Positions 21,821 to 33,505 of a stretch of 64,000 bases of DNA are shown here, one piece after another. Where the stretch lies: positions 26,256,686 to 26,320,685 of the forward strand of contig OZ034968.1 of NCBI GenBank assembly GCA_964030785.1, read 5' to 3'. The position numbers and the translations under genes are program-made. The number at the start of each line of letters is the position of its first letter. The stretch's first letter is position 1. The notes under the pieces were generated by a model, which worked only from the letters and a program-made list of their open reading frames with translations, had not been told where the DNA came from and did not search any database. Source of the stretch: Siderastrea siderea (taxonomy: Eukaryota; Cnidaria; Anthozoa; Scleractinia; Rhizangiidae).

Positions 21821-22898
21821 TTATTTTTTTCTGAAGCATTTTTCCGGTCCGGAATCCGGAATCCTTGAATATGATTGGCTGTTGACGCGCGTTCCGCCGG
21901 TCCAGTTTTTCCTATCCGGACCGGTTTTGTTATGGTAACCGCTCGAATTAACTGCGCGAAAACCATTGAATGAAAGTTGAAAAACAACATACCTCGGTTG
22001 AACTCGAGAATTTTTTATTTACGGCTCAAAGATGCGACTTTTTTGGCACGTCACAATTCTTGTGTGTGTTGTAAATGGAAAGTTCAACAAGGAGGGAAAT
22101 AAAAGACCTTGAAATACCTTCAAAAGGCAAGTACTCGTTTTAATTTTGTGTAGCTTAGCATGGCGGTTGGTGAGTTTGTTGTTGAATTCACTTCACACAG
22201 CAGTTTTAGTTTTTAAATTGCGATCGCCACAATGCCTTTTGACTCCGATATTTACTTTAATGACTTCGTTTTTCAGTTTTTTCTCTTAAATTAACGAGGT
22301 TCGGTATATTTTCATTCAAGAAATTGTGCAGGCTTAAACTGGAATTTTGCTTTTTCATCTGTCGTAAATGAAGATAAGCTTAAAAGCCAGCGCACCGTTC
22401 GCTTTGGTTAAAACTGAGATCAAACCGAACGATTTCGCTAAATACTTAAATTGTTTATATCCAAAGAACCAGCACATACGTTTACAGGTACGAAGCAAAA
22501 CATAAAATGAAAGTAATTAGGCTAAACAGAAATGTTTTTCGAATTATTATTCTCTTTCATTTTTTACGCAAGGGCAATTAAACCTGTCCTAACGATTGAG
22601 TCCTTTGTTTTTGTTTTTAGTAAGCTTAAGCTTAATTATAAGTATTTAATTAGGTTGTTTATCCCTATGCAGGGCAGGATTTTCCATGTGCGTGTCTGTT
22701 CTTGAAAAACAACCTTTTCCGTGTTGATAAGATAGTTTCTAGTCGGAAATATTACACTTAAGTTTTAAAAAAGTTTGAAGTGTTTATGATTACATTCGCT
22801 CCACGGTTTCCTGCCATCTGACTCAGTGAAACTTGCGCGCGTTCTGACAACCTTTCGAGATTGATCTGCAAACTCGCAAATGTTGGGAAAAAATAAAT
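21821..22898. other. No gene recognised
   Basis: A CCGGTCCGGAATCCGGAATCC cluster near 21846 has a partial complement (TATCCGGACCGG) near 21915. Nothing else can be delimited. ATGGCGGTTG|GTGAGT near 22160 resembles a short first exon but has no recognisable continuation. Confidence 0.3.
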
Positions 22899-23045
22899 AT
22901 GTTATTTACCGGCCTAGGTCGGTCCGTATAGGGAAAAACTGTGCCCTTGGTCTTGAGTACGGCCCTCGGCCTGCGACCTCGGGCCGTACTCAAGACCGCG
23001 GGCACAGTTTTTCCCTATACGGACCTCCCGGCCGGTAAATAACAT
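22899..23045. mobile_element. 147-bp palindromic hairpin element
   Basis: TATGTTATTTACCGGCC at the left and GGCCGGTAAATAACATA at the right start arms of about 65 bp that share GTATAGGGAAAAACTGTGCC and GTCTTGAGTACGG. The centre is CG-rich. It abuts the second copy of the 118-bp repeat. Confidence 0.8.
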
Positions 23046-23163
23046 ATATATATTTAATAGCGCAAGAATTCCGAATTAGTCTGGTGTCAGAAATTTATTA
23101 CTGTGAGTTCCAGCAATTTTTCTTGCTACCGAATCTGACTCGTTCACAACAAGCGGAATTATT
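23043..23163. repeat. Second copy of the 118-bp repeat
   Basis: Nearly identical to 21675-21793 and in direct orientation, about 1.37 kb away. It starts at the last bases of the hairpin at 22899-23045 and runs to about 55 bp before the long-TIR element. Confidence 0.8.
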
Positions 23164-23816
23164 GATTTTACCACATCTTATCAGTTTCTCGTGATCTGAT
23201 GGGTCGAGAGCCTTGGGCGGTGAGGGAAAAAGGCGGAATGAGTTTTTGGCATGGCATGTGGCATGACTTGCGGAATGGCATAATTATGCGGAATGTAATT
23301 TTGGCGGAATGACTCTTTGACATAAATTATACTAAAAAGCGCGCCAAATTTTTAAGAGAAGCCGCCTTGTTAAATACCGCGGGCTCAAACATGATGAAAA
23401 TCGAGTGAAGATAGCATAGAGTCTTTTTTCACGTATGATGTTCTTCACGGATTCTACGAAAAGAGTTTGGCGGCCAATGCTAAGGCTTTCCCCTTCTGTG
23501 GACGGTTTATCGCTTTTAGTCAGAGGATAAAACAGCGACTTAGGTCTTATGAGCCAAAAAATGCCTAGGATACAAATTGGTCCACTTCGTGCACCATTTA
23601 CACGCTACTGCATGTGACCAAAACATCGAGACGTCGGAAAGTCAAGTTTTGGCGGATGTCATCTCAGCCTCAGTAGTGAGCACTCGGTTGTATCCAGTCT
23701 CAAGCATATCTACTCTTCCTTATCCATTACGGGTTGAACGATCGATGGAGTAAAGTACAGTACATATTTACGAGGCGTATTTGTTTCATTAGAAGTCTAC
23801 TCCTGTCTACTATAAA

Positions 23817-24078
23817 AATCCAAGTTCCTGTCCGTATGAGTAGATTTTCGGTAAACATCAATAGTGACAACACCATCCTTTCTGGATACCAGGGTGTCCA
23901 AGAAGGATATCTGTCCATTGTTCTCTGTTTCAATAGTGAAAGAATCTTCGGGTCGATCGAGTTGAGGGTGTCATGGAAGGTTGAGACGGAGTTTTTCTTA
24001 ATAATGACGAAGCTGTCATCAACATAGCGTTTCCAAACTTTTGGAGGAGTTGCGGAAGCAGATATAGCTGATTCTTCA
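23817..24078 (-). pseudogene. PLE RT fragment, inverted part (YVDD)
   Basis: On the minus strand the segment reads KVWKRYVDDSFVIIKKNSVS, then TFHDTLNSIDPK, and continues through ISFLDTLVSRKDGVVTIDVY. YVDD is the catalytic RT motif C. The outer part (23817-23980) is the reverse complement of 24079-24250. The pattern resembles a 5' inversion with duplication at the joint, as in twin-primed retroelement insertions. Confidence 0.75.
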
Positions 24079-24975
24079 ATGACACCCTCAACTCGATCGA
24101 CCCGAAGATTTCTTTCACTATTGAAACAGAGAACAATGGACAGATATCCTTCTTGGACACCCTGGTATCCAGAAAGGATGGTGTTGTCACTATTGATGTT
24201 TACCGAAAATCTACTCATACGGACAGGTACTTGGATTTTTATTCACACCACGAGAAGAAACACATAATAAGTACTTCCTCCACTCTCCTGAATCGTGCCT
24301 CTAACCTACCAAGCACCTCTGCGGGTAAATCAAAAGAATTGATTTACGTTTCAAATGCCCTGGAATCAAATGGCTACCCCCCGTCTTTCATATCAAACAT
24401 CCTGAAGAAGAAACCACCTCCTGAAACTACACCATCCCCAGAAGAGTTAGTTGGAATGTTCTTTAAATGGGCCGACCCTTCAAACTCAGATAGCGGTTTC
24501 GCAGTTTTACCATATATCAAAGGTCTAACAGAGCCACTCTCAAGACTACTCAGAAATAACGGAATCCGAACCACAAGAAGACCCCTGAAAACCCTACAAC
24601 AGGATATTTGTTTCCCCCAAGTCAAGACCACCGGTTGATCAACAAACAAATGTTGTTTACAAGATTCCGTGTGCCGACTGTCCGTGGAGTTATATTGGAG
24701 AGACTGGAAGGTGCTTAAAAACAAGAGTGAAGGAACATACTAGAAACACAAAAGCCTTTAAAAAAGGTTCCAACGTTGCAACACACGCATGGTTGAACGA
24801 CCACTCCATTGACTTTAAAAGTGCTCATGTAATCGACAAGGGAAATTTCCGCTTTAGAAAAACACTGGAATCCTGGCACACAGCAATTACAAGCGACGCA
24901 GACAATAATGCGAAACAATTACCTAGACAATATTCAATTTTAATTCATTATCGCGAAAAATATGCCGTTTTATAG
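24079..24975 (+). pseudogene. PLE C-terminal part with GIY-YIG endonuclease
   Basis: From 24153 the frame has DTLVSRKDGVVTIDVYRK and RYLDFYSHHEKKH, and a proline-rich spacer that includes the sequence TTPSPEELVGMFFKW. A frameshift near 24636 separates it from the segment VVYKIPCADCPWSYIGETGR. That segment contains the YK-IPC and YIGET signatures of the GIY-YIG nuclease of Athena/Neptune/Penelope-type elements, followed by RVKEH and a C-terminal stop near 24973. Single frameshift aside, this 3' part is well preserved, so the insertion is fairly young compared with the PLE at 15.8-17.9 kb. Confidence 0.8.
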
Positions 24976-25498
24976 CAGAGACGCTTATCAGCGACTCATC
25001 AACAGGAAAGCTGTAAATTGTCACGCAACATGTTCTCCGTTCAAAACATCTGTTTGTCAGATATCGCTCGAATTTTCTCTTTAAGACAGGGATTTCTCCG
25101 TATATTTTATGAAATAAAACCCTCAAAAAATAAGCGATTAAAGTTTTTGTGCCGTTTAACTGAGCAGCATAAATTATTAGCGAGGTGAAGTGGCTTGCTA
25201 GATTTCCGCTAACTCTACTTTGCCATTTGCAGACCGGTGAGATAAAGCGAGATAAATGTAGATCACTTGCCGCTGCTGCTTGAAGTTTCGTTGTCCATGC
25301 TGCTCAGTCCTTGCTAGTTTGCGCCCGCGGTATTTAACAAGGCGGCTTCTCTTAAAAAATTGGCGCGCTTTTTAGTGTAATTTATGTCAAAGAGTCATTC
25401 CGCCAAAATTACATTCCGCATAATTATGCCATTCCGCAAGTCATGCCACATGCCATGCCACAAACTCATTCCTCCTTTTACCCTCACCGAGCCTTGGG

Positions 25499-26824
25499 AG
25501 ATGAGAGTCCATAACACGGCTCGCGTCATGAATGCTGGTCACGAATGCTTGCGATTGATTTATTGTAGACTCGCGCCGCATAAAAAAGAACTTTTTTTCT
25601 CTAGTCAAATTGTTAAGTTTATTAAAATCTCAACCACTATAAATGTTTTTGAAATTAAGAAAGAAAGGGAAAAAATGAGAGAAGGGATAAGAAAAAGGGA
25701 ACAAGAATCGGTCAAATGAATGAACGAAAAAGGCGCCAAAACGTGCGAAGTGTGGAAGTGTTGCAACGTTTTATATTTCCAAAGCTGAACGAATCAATGA
25801 AACAGCTCCGAAGTGAACGAAGTGGCACAAGTTTTGGGGAAAACATTTTCTAATTATTGGCTCTGAAATATAGCACGTGTTTGATTTTTCTTGAATCATT
25901 GCTGTAATCGTCGTTCAAAGTGGAGTTGAACCGAACAAGTCTGTAATCCGTTCGTACAACGGCGCCATCATGTACCTGTTTGATCGAACTGAAGACAGAA
26001 TTTGAACTTGGAGAGGTAATTTCTATACAGTTTCGAAACAAGATTACTCATTGACGGCCAGATGACGAAAATCGTGGGAAATAAGAGGCCATACCACGGA
26101 AAACTGGAGGAAATTTGTTAAATATGCCGGCAGATGACACTACGATAAGACCCGGGTAGGCCGAACGCTGCTATGTCATTGGTTGCAACTTTGAAATTGT
26201 ACTCAGTTTACTGTATAAATTGATAGACATCGTATCCAGAAGGAGCATAATATAAAAGTTAGTATATATGTGAAGATAGAATGAAAAGCTGTGACGACCA
26301 GCTTCACGGTACTCAATTTTGTAACTTTTCTAATGTTTATCACAATACAGATGGCAATTACGACTGCCGACGTAAACAAGAATCGGCCAGTATGGTTAAA
26401 ATTGTCAGTAGGGTAAAAATTCATTTTTGCAGCAAATATTCTATTAACGAAGTTGAACTGTGTGCGATTTGGCGCATAACAACAAAAGATGTCGATTTGT
26501 TATCAAGGGAAGAAAGATTTACAGACTTTTGATTGTATGGGTGGCGATTAGCTCTTGCAATACACTCGTACAAATAACGTGTAGCTTTAGCTGTAAGTTT
26601 GACGTTTTTGAAAAATAGATACTCTTCCAATTTTCAACATTTTCCTCTTATGTTTGATACATTTATAAAAAAATGGCGGTTTCTTTCAGTATCTTGTATT
26701 TATTCGTTTTCCAAGCTTAATTACAACAGCAACAACAACAAAAATCTCTATTCAACAGCAAAAATTACAGTGAGGAAAAATGCTTGCTTTAAGTAGGTAG
26801 CGTATGTACTAGACAACTAGCTAA
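25499..26824. other. No gene recognised
   Basis: Short ORFs lie on both strands (for example 26281-26532 + and 26421-26630 -) and overlap each other. Nothing supports a gene or a delimited element. Confidence 0.35.
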
Positions 26825-26966
26825 GGGTTGAATCATTTGCAGCATACGTATATAGCCGTCGGATTTGTTTGTTGCAATTTTTCATTGAATCGAAGCTTAA
26901 AAAAAATTAAAAATTCTAACGGGCAAATTCGACGGCTATACGCGTATGCTACAAATGATTCCACCC
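26825..26966. mobile_element. Hairpin MITE, copy A
   Basis: GGGTTGAATCATTTGCAGCA at the left and CTACAAATGATTCCACCC at the right are inverted ends. The arms continue through TATAGCCGTCG and CGACGGCTATA. The length is 142 bp. Confidence 0.85.
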
Positions 26967-26991
26967 TAGAGTAATGTTGGAAGATATACTA

Positions 26992-27132
26992 GGGTGGAAT
27001 CATTTGCAGCATACGCTTATAGCTGTCTCTTTGGCACGTGGGAATTTCTATTGTTTTTTGGCTAATAAACAAAAGAAAATTTCCACGCACTAAAGCGACA
27101 GCTATGCGCGTATGCTGCAAATGATTCCACCC
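26992..27132. mobile_element. Hairpin MITE, copy B
   Basis: Same termini as copy A (GGGTGGAATCATTTGCAGCA to CTGCAAATGATTCCACCC), but the inner arms differ (TATAGCTGTC and GACAGCTAT). It lies only 25 bp after copy A and in tandem with it. Confidence 0.85.
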
Positions 27133-27539
27133 ATAGTAAATAAATAAATTAGAAACAACAAAAAAAGAATATTAATTAATTACAATTGTTGCAAACTTTG
27201 TCACAATACAAACATAAAAGACTGCGACGTATGCAGCGATCAGCCAAGCCGATCTCAATCTACACTGATACATGTATGTCATCAAGTTCCTTTTGTTTCA
27301 ATGCGTTTTCACTAAATATTCTTCCACAGGTACAGGTACTATCAACAATGTTAAGGGCACTTTGGATTCCCCGAGGGAAACCTTCTCTTAATTTTCAAGC
27401 TAGAACCAAACATGTCGCTGGGATCAATAGCTTGTTTAGCAAGGATTTTGGCCAAAACAATTCAGCGCAAATCAAGGTACATGCAACAATCCACTATCGT
27501 GTTAATTCAATGTTTAAACCCTTCTGGTTCAACTTAGTA

Positions 27540-27802
27540 AAGGCCCAGTAATACGGACAACATTTTCATGCAACTTGTCGCGCGACAATGTTGCGTTGCA
27601 AGTTGACATTGTTGTGCGTATTACCTCCTTCTCGCGCAACAAATTTTCATGCTGCAAACAGTAAAAGCGACGTCTACGTTTTGCAACATGAACATTTGTT
27701 GCGCGATGAGGTGGTAATACGGGCAACAAACAATCTCAACTTGCAACGCTACATTGTTGCACGACAAGTTGAACGAAAATGTTGCCCGTACTACTGGGCC
27801 TT
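27540..27802. mobile_element. 263-bp hairpin element rich in TTGTTGC motifs
   Basis: AAGGCCCAGTAATACGGACA at the left and CCGTACTACTGGGCCTT at the right are inverted ends. Inside, CAACAATGTTGC/TTGTTGC-type words recur in both orientations (for example GCGCGACAATGTTGCGTTGC). There is no coding content. Confidence 0.75.
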
Positions 27803-27879
27803 AATGTTTAAAACAATAATCTGTGACTTAATCTACCATTCCCCAAGGGGCCGCCGACGTGGCGAATTTCTAAAATTTC

Positions 27880-28075
27880 TGCCCGGTTTAGAGCTGGGCT
27901 GAGATTTCAGCTCGGCTTCGTGAACAAGTCTTCTTAAAAAGACGTTTGCGATTACATCAGTGTGGAGAGTTTCAGCCCGGACTGAGGTAAATAGTTCCAG
28001 CCCGGTTTCACAAACTGGGCTTTCCTGCCCGGTCCTATGTAGTCGCAAACAAGTTTTCAGCCCGGGCTGAAACAT
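27880..28075. repeat. Cluster of AGCCCGG motifs
   Basis: TTTCAGCCCGG, AGCCCGGTTTCAC, CTGCCCGG and CAGCCCGGGCTG recur over about 200 bp in both orientations. An AGCTGGGCTGAG/CAGCTCGG pair lies at the start. This is probably a decayed palindromic repeat. No gene is seen between here and 28613. Confidence 0.5.
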
Positions 28076-28613
28076 GAAATTGGGCATGCGCACGGATTGT
28101 GTTTTCAATGTAGAAAGCGCTCCTGCTAATTTTCCCGCCGAATTTTACATACTCTGCACGGGCTGCAATTCTCCATGTAATGGCAACAAAATTTCATCCC
28201 GTTAGGAGGGGCAAAATTTCCGCATGGGCTGAAATTCGCCATGCCATTGGCCCCTAGGTCAACGAAATATACCGGTCTTACAAGTAGGCAGGGGTAGAAC
28301 AGCAACAAGTTGCGGCTAGATTAGCCGGTTAATTAACATTTGTTCTCAGCTCTCATTTGTGCTCTTTCTGGCCCATACTTTCGACAAGATTAACGCAACT
28401 GATAAATAACTTGGAATTAAGCATAATGCTGTTTAACCGAGTTTGTTGCATTTAGTTTCGTATATGCCAATCGATGGGCAACGATACTTTGTATCGTTAC
28501 ATGTCGTGTGATAGCTCCCATTCGACAACGAGAACCCACTTTGACTAGAGAAGTTGCAACAATACGCTGCTAGTGTCGTCTTACTTGGTGATTGATTTCT
28601 TTCCTTTCCTGAG

Positions 28614-31600
28614 ATGCCATACAGAGGTAGCTACAAGCTCGAAGACTGCGCTCTTAGAAGACAATGGGTCGAACGATTCACTTCCACTTCGCTATCAAAC
28701 GTTGGCCAGTGGTTGGATCCTCAACATTTCCAAAGTCATTCCACTGAGCAGTTTTCGGGAAATATTGACAATCTCATAGGATCAGCTAAGATTCCGCTGG
28801 GTGTAGTTGGTCCTCTTCTTATCAAGGGAGACCATGTTGATGAATTGATTCTTTGCCCTTTTGCTACAACGGAAGGTGCTATCGTCGCGTCTGGTACGAG
28901 AGGAGCTAATGCAATTACAAGGTACAAACGTTGTCCTAATTCGACAATTACATATTCATCGTTGCTGAAAAAATGCTCAGCGATCGAAGCGATCATATAA
29001 AACATAGAAGAAACCTACTCAGCGTCAGGCAAGCGCATCGATTGCAAAAAAAGCTTGAATTAAAAATCGAAGAATATCCGAGGATCTCCTTTGGACGCTA
29101 TCGTTAAGATGACAAATCTGTTTGATTAACAAGTCTGTATGTTCATTTTTTTACCCCCAACTATAGGTTTTATTTCGTCGACCAATTAAAACGGATTGTT
29201 ATTTAACAAACTAATAGGATTTTAGACATGAAAGAAGCTTTTTTTATTGAAATATAAAGTTTTTACAGATTTACATTTGCATGGCATTCCGAAAACATTA
29301 TTTAATGGCAAAACGTTATATAAGAGCTCTTCTCTGCCAAAGTGTTGCAATGTTTCCTGATGATGAACGAATCCCTCTCTGAGCATTTTAGAGATTTGTT
29401 CCACGGCATTCCCGAGTTATTAAACCATTCGGCTGCGCTTGTAAATAGCCAACTGGTTTGCCTCCCGCCAGTTGGGATTTTTAACCATGTTATGTTTCAT
29501 TTGCAATATTTGTTTCAGCTGTTTGAGTGGCACGCCTGTAAACTAGCTGGTCTGTCGAAAGGCAGTACCGAGGAAAGCTGAGCGTGCTAACCACTATAAT
29601 AATCAATTTACATTTACAAAGATAGGTCAAATGATATTACCCCGTTTTCAAAGCTTGTGTTGAAAGAAGTATTTTGCAAAACTCAAGATCGAGAGCATTT
29701 TGCTGTTGCTGCAGGGGAGGACATCAACATCGATTTCTGGGAGCATTTTTGTGTGTGAGTGAGGCCTAGTTTAAACGTCGAACTTGAGTAAATGCTGTAA
29801 TTGTTTTTGCTAATTTACATAAGTTTCGGCATATGTAAAGTTCGACGTTTGACCTGGGCCTCATGGTACCTAATGATACTTTTAAACAGTTTTGACAAAA
29901 CGCCAGCGAAGTCCACGTGACATAGTCAAATAGTCATTAGTTTATTCCTCGACATTACTTGTCCCTCGAGCTTCTCGGGGTTGATAATGTCCATGGACTA
30001 ATACCGGAGGATATTTTCGCGCGAAATAAAGACAGTTATATATTTTTTTACATGTAAACAAGTTGAATATGCTTAGGGTATTGCACTGCAGGTGTGGAGG
30101 TGTCACAGCACGTGTGATCAAGCGAAGGATCATGAGAACACCGCATTTTGTTACAGACTCTATGCAGCAGGCTCACAAGCTGTCTTCGTGGCTACTTTCA
30201 CATCTCGATGAACTGAAATCAAAAGCAAGCGAAGTTAGCCAACACTGTAAACTTCAAACGCTAGAGCCCTGGTTTATTGGTAATCAGCTATTCTAACTAA
30301 ATTAGGTTAAAACTGGTTGCATCGAAACATCGAGTAATAACGCAAAAAGATCACATAGAGATTCAGTAGGCTTAAGAATAAACTAAAAATTACAGCGACG
30401 GTCAATAAACACAAACAACCGGTGATGTGAACAATACATTTTAGATGAGAGTACCAACAATCATAAGAATGACTATCACAGCTAGCTAAAAAAAAGTGTA
30501 CAATATTATTAGTTTTCGTTCGAAGTGTGGAAGAAAACGAATAGAAAACCGATTAAAACGATGCAGGTTTCAAAACGTCAGTCGACGATCTCAACACGAG
30601 CAAGTGTCCTTCTCTGGACCTCGAAGAACTGCGCTCTCACCCGAGCGATCACACCAGACTACTGAGAAACCTGAGTTCAAAACATTTTCTATGTATCCAA
30701 AAAAATCTTTCAGTGGTTATTCAGTGAGGCCCTGTTAGGGTTTTAGGATTATTGATTATTAGGGGGTTTTAGAGAAGGGGTTACGGATTATTGGCCACTA
30801 AATTTAAAGATTACGGATTATTCGTTTTTAGAATTTTATTTTAGGGGTACAAATAGAATTTATTTTAGAAATATATTTATTTACAAAATTGGGAAACGGA
30901 TTATTTCCAAAATTTACACAGGATTATGGATTATTCAGACCCCCCCCCTCCCCCAACAGGGCCTCTTCAGTGATAAGCTGCATTATATCGTTAGCTTTTT
31001 TTTGCTAGGTCGCAATCTGTTGATGGAGTTTGTCTACGATTCAGCAGATGCCGCTGGCCAAAATGTAGTCACAGTTACCACTTGGCACGCATGTCAGTGG
31101 GCCTTGGAAAAGATCTCCCAGGAAAGTCCCGAAATCAATATCCGGGAGTTTTGCGTGGAAACAAAGTTTAGTGGTGATAAAGGTGCTATGCCAAAAAACT
31201 TCATTATAGGTCGTGGAATTGAAGTCCAAGTCGAAGCTTTCATTACGAAGTCTACATTACAAAGTGTTCTCAAGGTAACGGACTTGTTTAGTTAGTGAAC
31301 AAGAGAGTTGATGTAAATTAGGAAGTTACAAATATAGCCTGAAAAAAAAAAAGAAAAACGGGTTTCAAATAGATGCTTGAGAAACCGTGACCTTTGCGAC
31401 ACCTGTTGGACACTCCACCAGTGAGTTAATATGAAAAAATTGAAGTGGAAGTCAGTTCAATAGCAGTCAGTCAGTCAATGAGTCAGCCATGTCCGTTGGT
31501 CATGGTCATGAGTCGATCACTCAGTCAGTCAGTCAGTTGGTCTGTTATAGTCAGTTATAGTCAGTCAGTCAGTCAGTCAGTCAGTCAGTCAGTCAGTCAG

Positions 31601-31937
31601 TCAGTCAATCGGTCGCTCAGGCAGATAGTCAGCAATCCCTTAGTCAGTTAGTCAGTCAGACAATGAAATCAGTCAAGCAGCCAGTAAGACAGTTAGTCAG
31701 TCTGCGTGCTTATTTATTTATCTATTTTAATGTTTAAGGTGGACTCCGCTACGTTGTGCAAGACTTTTCACGCTTTTCATCTGGCCGCGCAGAGATCCGG
31801 TGCGTACGGTGTCAATATAGCCTTGAGCAATGCGATTGCTGGTATATTTGCAGCCGCAGGACAGGACTTGGCCTGCGTCCATGAAAGTTCCCGGGCCGTG
31901 ATGGACGTAAGAGCCGAAGAAAAAATAAGCGTTGCAG
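28614..31937 (+). CDS. HMG-CoA reductase, soluble type, exons 1-4 (3' end not found)
   Basis: Exons 28614-28921, 30092-30279, 31009-31274 and 31739-31937 join in phase (phases 2, 1, 0, 1) at AG|GT-type donors and CAG/TAG/AAG acceptors. They give about 320 codons. Exon 1 starts with ATG and encodes NLIGSAKIPLGVVGPLL and the catalytic CPFATTEGAIVASGTRG, with the family's catalytic Glu at about residue 87. Exon 2 starts CGGVTARVIKRRIMRTP. Exon 3 has GRNLLMEFVYDSADAAGQN and the catalytic Lys in FSGDKGAMPKN (about residue 223). Exon 4 has the catalytic Asp in AAAGQD (about residue 297). The enzyme family makes mevalonate from HMG-CoA with NADPH. There is no membrane or sterol-sensing domain, and the start and the ADAAGQN motif resemble bacterial-type soluble reductases more than animal HMGCR. 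The remaining C-terminal part (GTVGGGT-like loop and catalytic His) was not found downstream. An L1-like LINE lies about 120 bp past exon 4, so the gene may be truncated. Confidence 0.8.
28922..30091 (+). other. Intron 1 of the HMGR-like gene
   Basis: The intron starts GTACAAACG and ends TTGCACTGCAG. It holds no convincing repeat. ORFs at 29222-29581 on both strands are spurious. TTTAAACGTCGAACTTG near 29771 has a partial inverted copy near 29838 (AAGTTCGACGTTTGACC). Confidence 0.6.
30727..30964. mobile_element. hAT-like MITE in HMGR intron 2
   Basis: The ends AGGCCCTGTTAGGG and CCCCAACAGGGCCT are inverted. Flanks aTTCAGTG (30719-30726) and cTTCAGTG (30965-30972) match at 7 of 8 bases, the size typical of hAT elements. 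The interior has repeated GGATTATTG and ACGGATTATT motifs. A related copy lies at 48707-49077. Confidence 0.8.
31463..31705. repeat. (CAGT)n microsatellite in HMGR intron 3
   Basis: A long run of AGTC/CAGT tetranucleotides, pure over about 31547-31608 and degenerate at the edges. It ends about 30 bp before the exon 4 acceptor. The 31445 ORF with SQSVSQ repeats is an artefact of this tract. Confidence 0.95.
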
Positions 31938-32059
31938 GTATCAGGCCCTTATTAAACAGAGAGAGATCTGAAAACCGTGAAATTAACCTGAGATTTACTG
32001 AGTACTTTAATTAACACACTTAACAGAATGTGACAATATTACATACTTCCCCTGCTGTT

Positions 32060-33505
32060 TTAAGATATTACTCTAATAAAATCCTCCAAACTGAATATGA
32101 TCGACAATATGAATATATAGTTCAAGGAGCAATAATTCGATCAAGAGTAAATTGGTATGAATACGGAGAGAAAAGTACTAAGTATCTTTTGAATTTAGAA
32201 AATTATAAAAAGAAATCAAGCTGCATTAGAAAGTTAGTAGTGGAAAATGATGAATGCACGACTGATCCGTAACAAATATTATCGGAGATTCATAACTTTT
32301 ATGCCAATCTTTACCACACAGATTCTCGTGAACGTGGCGGCCTATCAACTGACGAATACCTTATGAATATAAATACTAACGTGTTAACAGACGAGCAGCG
32401 TGAGCTTTTGGATAACAAAATTACAACGAGGCTTTGAAGCATTGAAATCCTTTCAGAAAAACCAAACACCAGGTAATGACGGACTGACCGTGGAATTTTA
32501 TCTCGGCTTCTGGCATCTCGTAGGGAAATGCCTTGTCGATGCTTTAAACTGCGCTCACGAAAAGGGACAACTATCCAACTCGCAAAAACAGGCTATGATT
32601 ACTCTGTTAGAAAAGAAAGATAAAGACAGACGATTGATCAAAAACTAGAGACCAATTTCTTTAATTAATGTTGATGTTAAAATCGCATCAAAGGCAATTG
32701 CCAGAAGGTTAGAACTGATTTTACCTAATCTTATTCACAATAATCAAAATGGGTTTATCAAGGGGAGATCAATATTGGATGGAGTTCGAACAATTGAAGA
32801 TGTACTTGAATTCGCTAAATCTACGGACTGTTCCGGTATTCTACTGGCAATTGATTTTGAGAAAGCGTTCGATTCTTTAAATCATTCTTTCCTTCTCAAA
32901 GTCTTGGAAAAATTCAATTTTGGAACATACTTTTTACAGTGGATCAAGACTTTCTATTCTAATGTGTCCAGTTGTGTTTTAAACAACGGTTTTACTACTG
33001 ATCTATTCCAAGTCCGATGTGGGGTTAGGCAGGGTGATCCCTTGTCACCTTTATTATTCATCTTAGCCCTCGAAGTAGTCGCTTGCCGAATTCGAGAAGA
33101 TAATGAAATTAGAGGTATATTAGTTAACGAACAAGAAATCAAATTAACTCTTTTTGCTGATGATATGACCTGTTTTCTCAAAGATATTGCATCATATCAC
33201 CACTTAGTGGCGACTCTGCAGCTCTTTTCTGGATTCTCAAACCTTCATGTCAACAACGAAAAAACGGAGATCTTTGCCATTGGTAGACATCGTCTTGATC
33301 AAATTAACTTTCCTCACAAAATACGAACATCGATAAAAATTTTGGGAATTGTCTTCGACTATAATACATCATCAAGGATGAAAGCAAACTTCGACTCAAT
33401 TCTCAAGTCTATCAAAGATATATTGAATATGTGGAAGTGGAGAGGGCTTACATTACTAGGAAAAATACAGCAATACAGCAATACAGCAAGCTTCTTCTGT
33501 TCTTC
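32060..33505 (+). pseudogene. L1-like LINE, reverse transcriptase relic
   Basis: The segment reads AIIRSRVNWYEYGEKSTKYL (pre-RT region), and after a break KNQTPGNDGLTVEFYLGFW, with a stop before RPISLINVDVKIASKAIARR. The longest frame (32775-33515) carries AIDFEKAFDSLNHSFL (motif A), VRCGVRQGDPLSPLLFILAL (motif B) and LTLFADDMTCFL (motif C, catalytic FADD). It then ends in a small tandem AATACAGC repeat. Two stops break the frame upstream, the 5' endonuclease is missing and the C-terminus is lost. The RT core motifs are intact. The L1/Tx1-type assignment rests on the LINVDVKIASKAIARRLE block. It sits just past HMGR exon 4, in the same orientation. Confidence 0.85.

Larger units (their letters stand above)
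23218..25489. mobile_element. 2.27-kb long-TIR element (9-bp TSD) containing a PLE
   Basis: TIRs of about 170 bp (23218-23387 and 25320-25489) begin CGGTGAGGGAAAAAGGCGGA and share GGCATGGCATGTGGCATGAC and AATACCGCGGGC. The perfect 9-bp duplication AGCCTTGGG lies at 23209-23217 and 25490-25498. Long TIRs and a 9-bp duplication suggest a Mutator-like element. The interior is a rearranged Penelope-like element and there is no transposase. A solitary related end occurs at 5810-5895. Confidence 0.85.

Noticed and set aside
23727..24027. Plus-strand ORF over the PLE hairpin
   Set aside because: It is the antisense shadow of the inverted PLE arm.
31445..31651. SQSVSQ-repeat protein
   Set aside because: Translation artefact of the (CAGT)n microsatellite.
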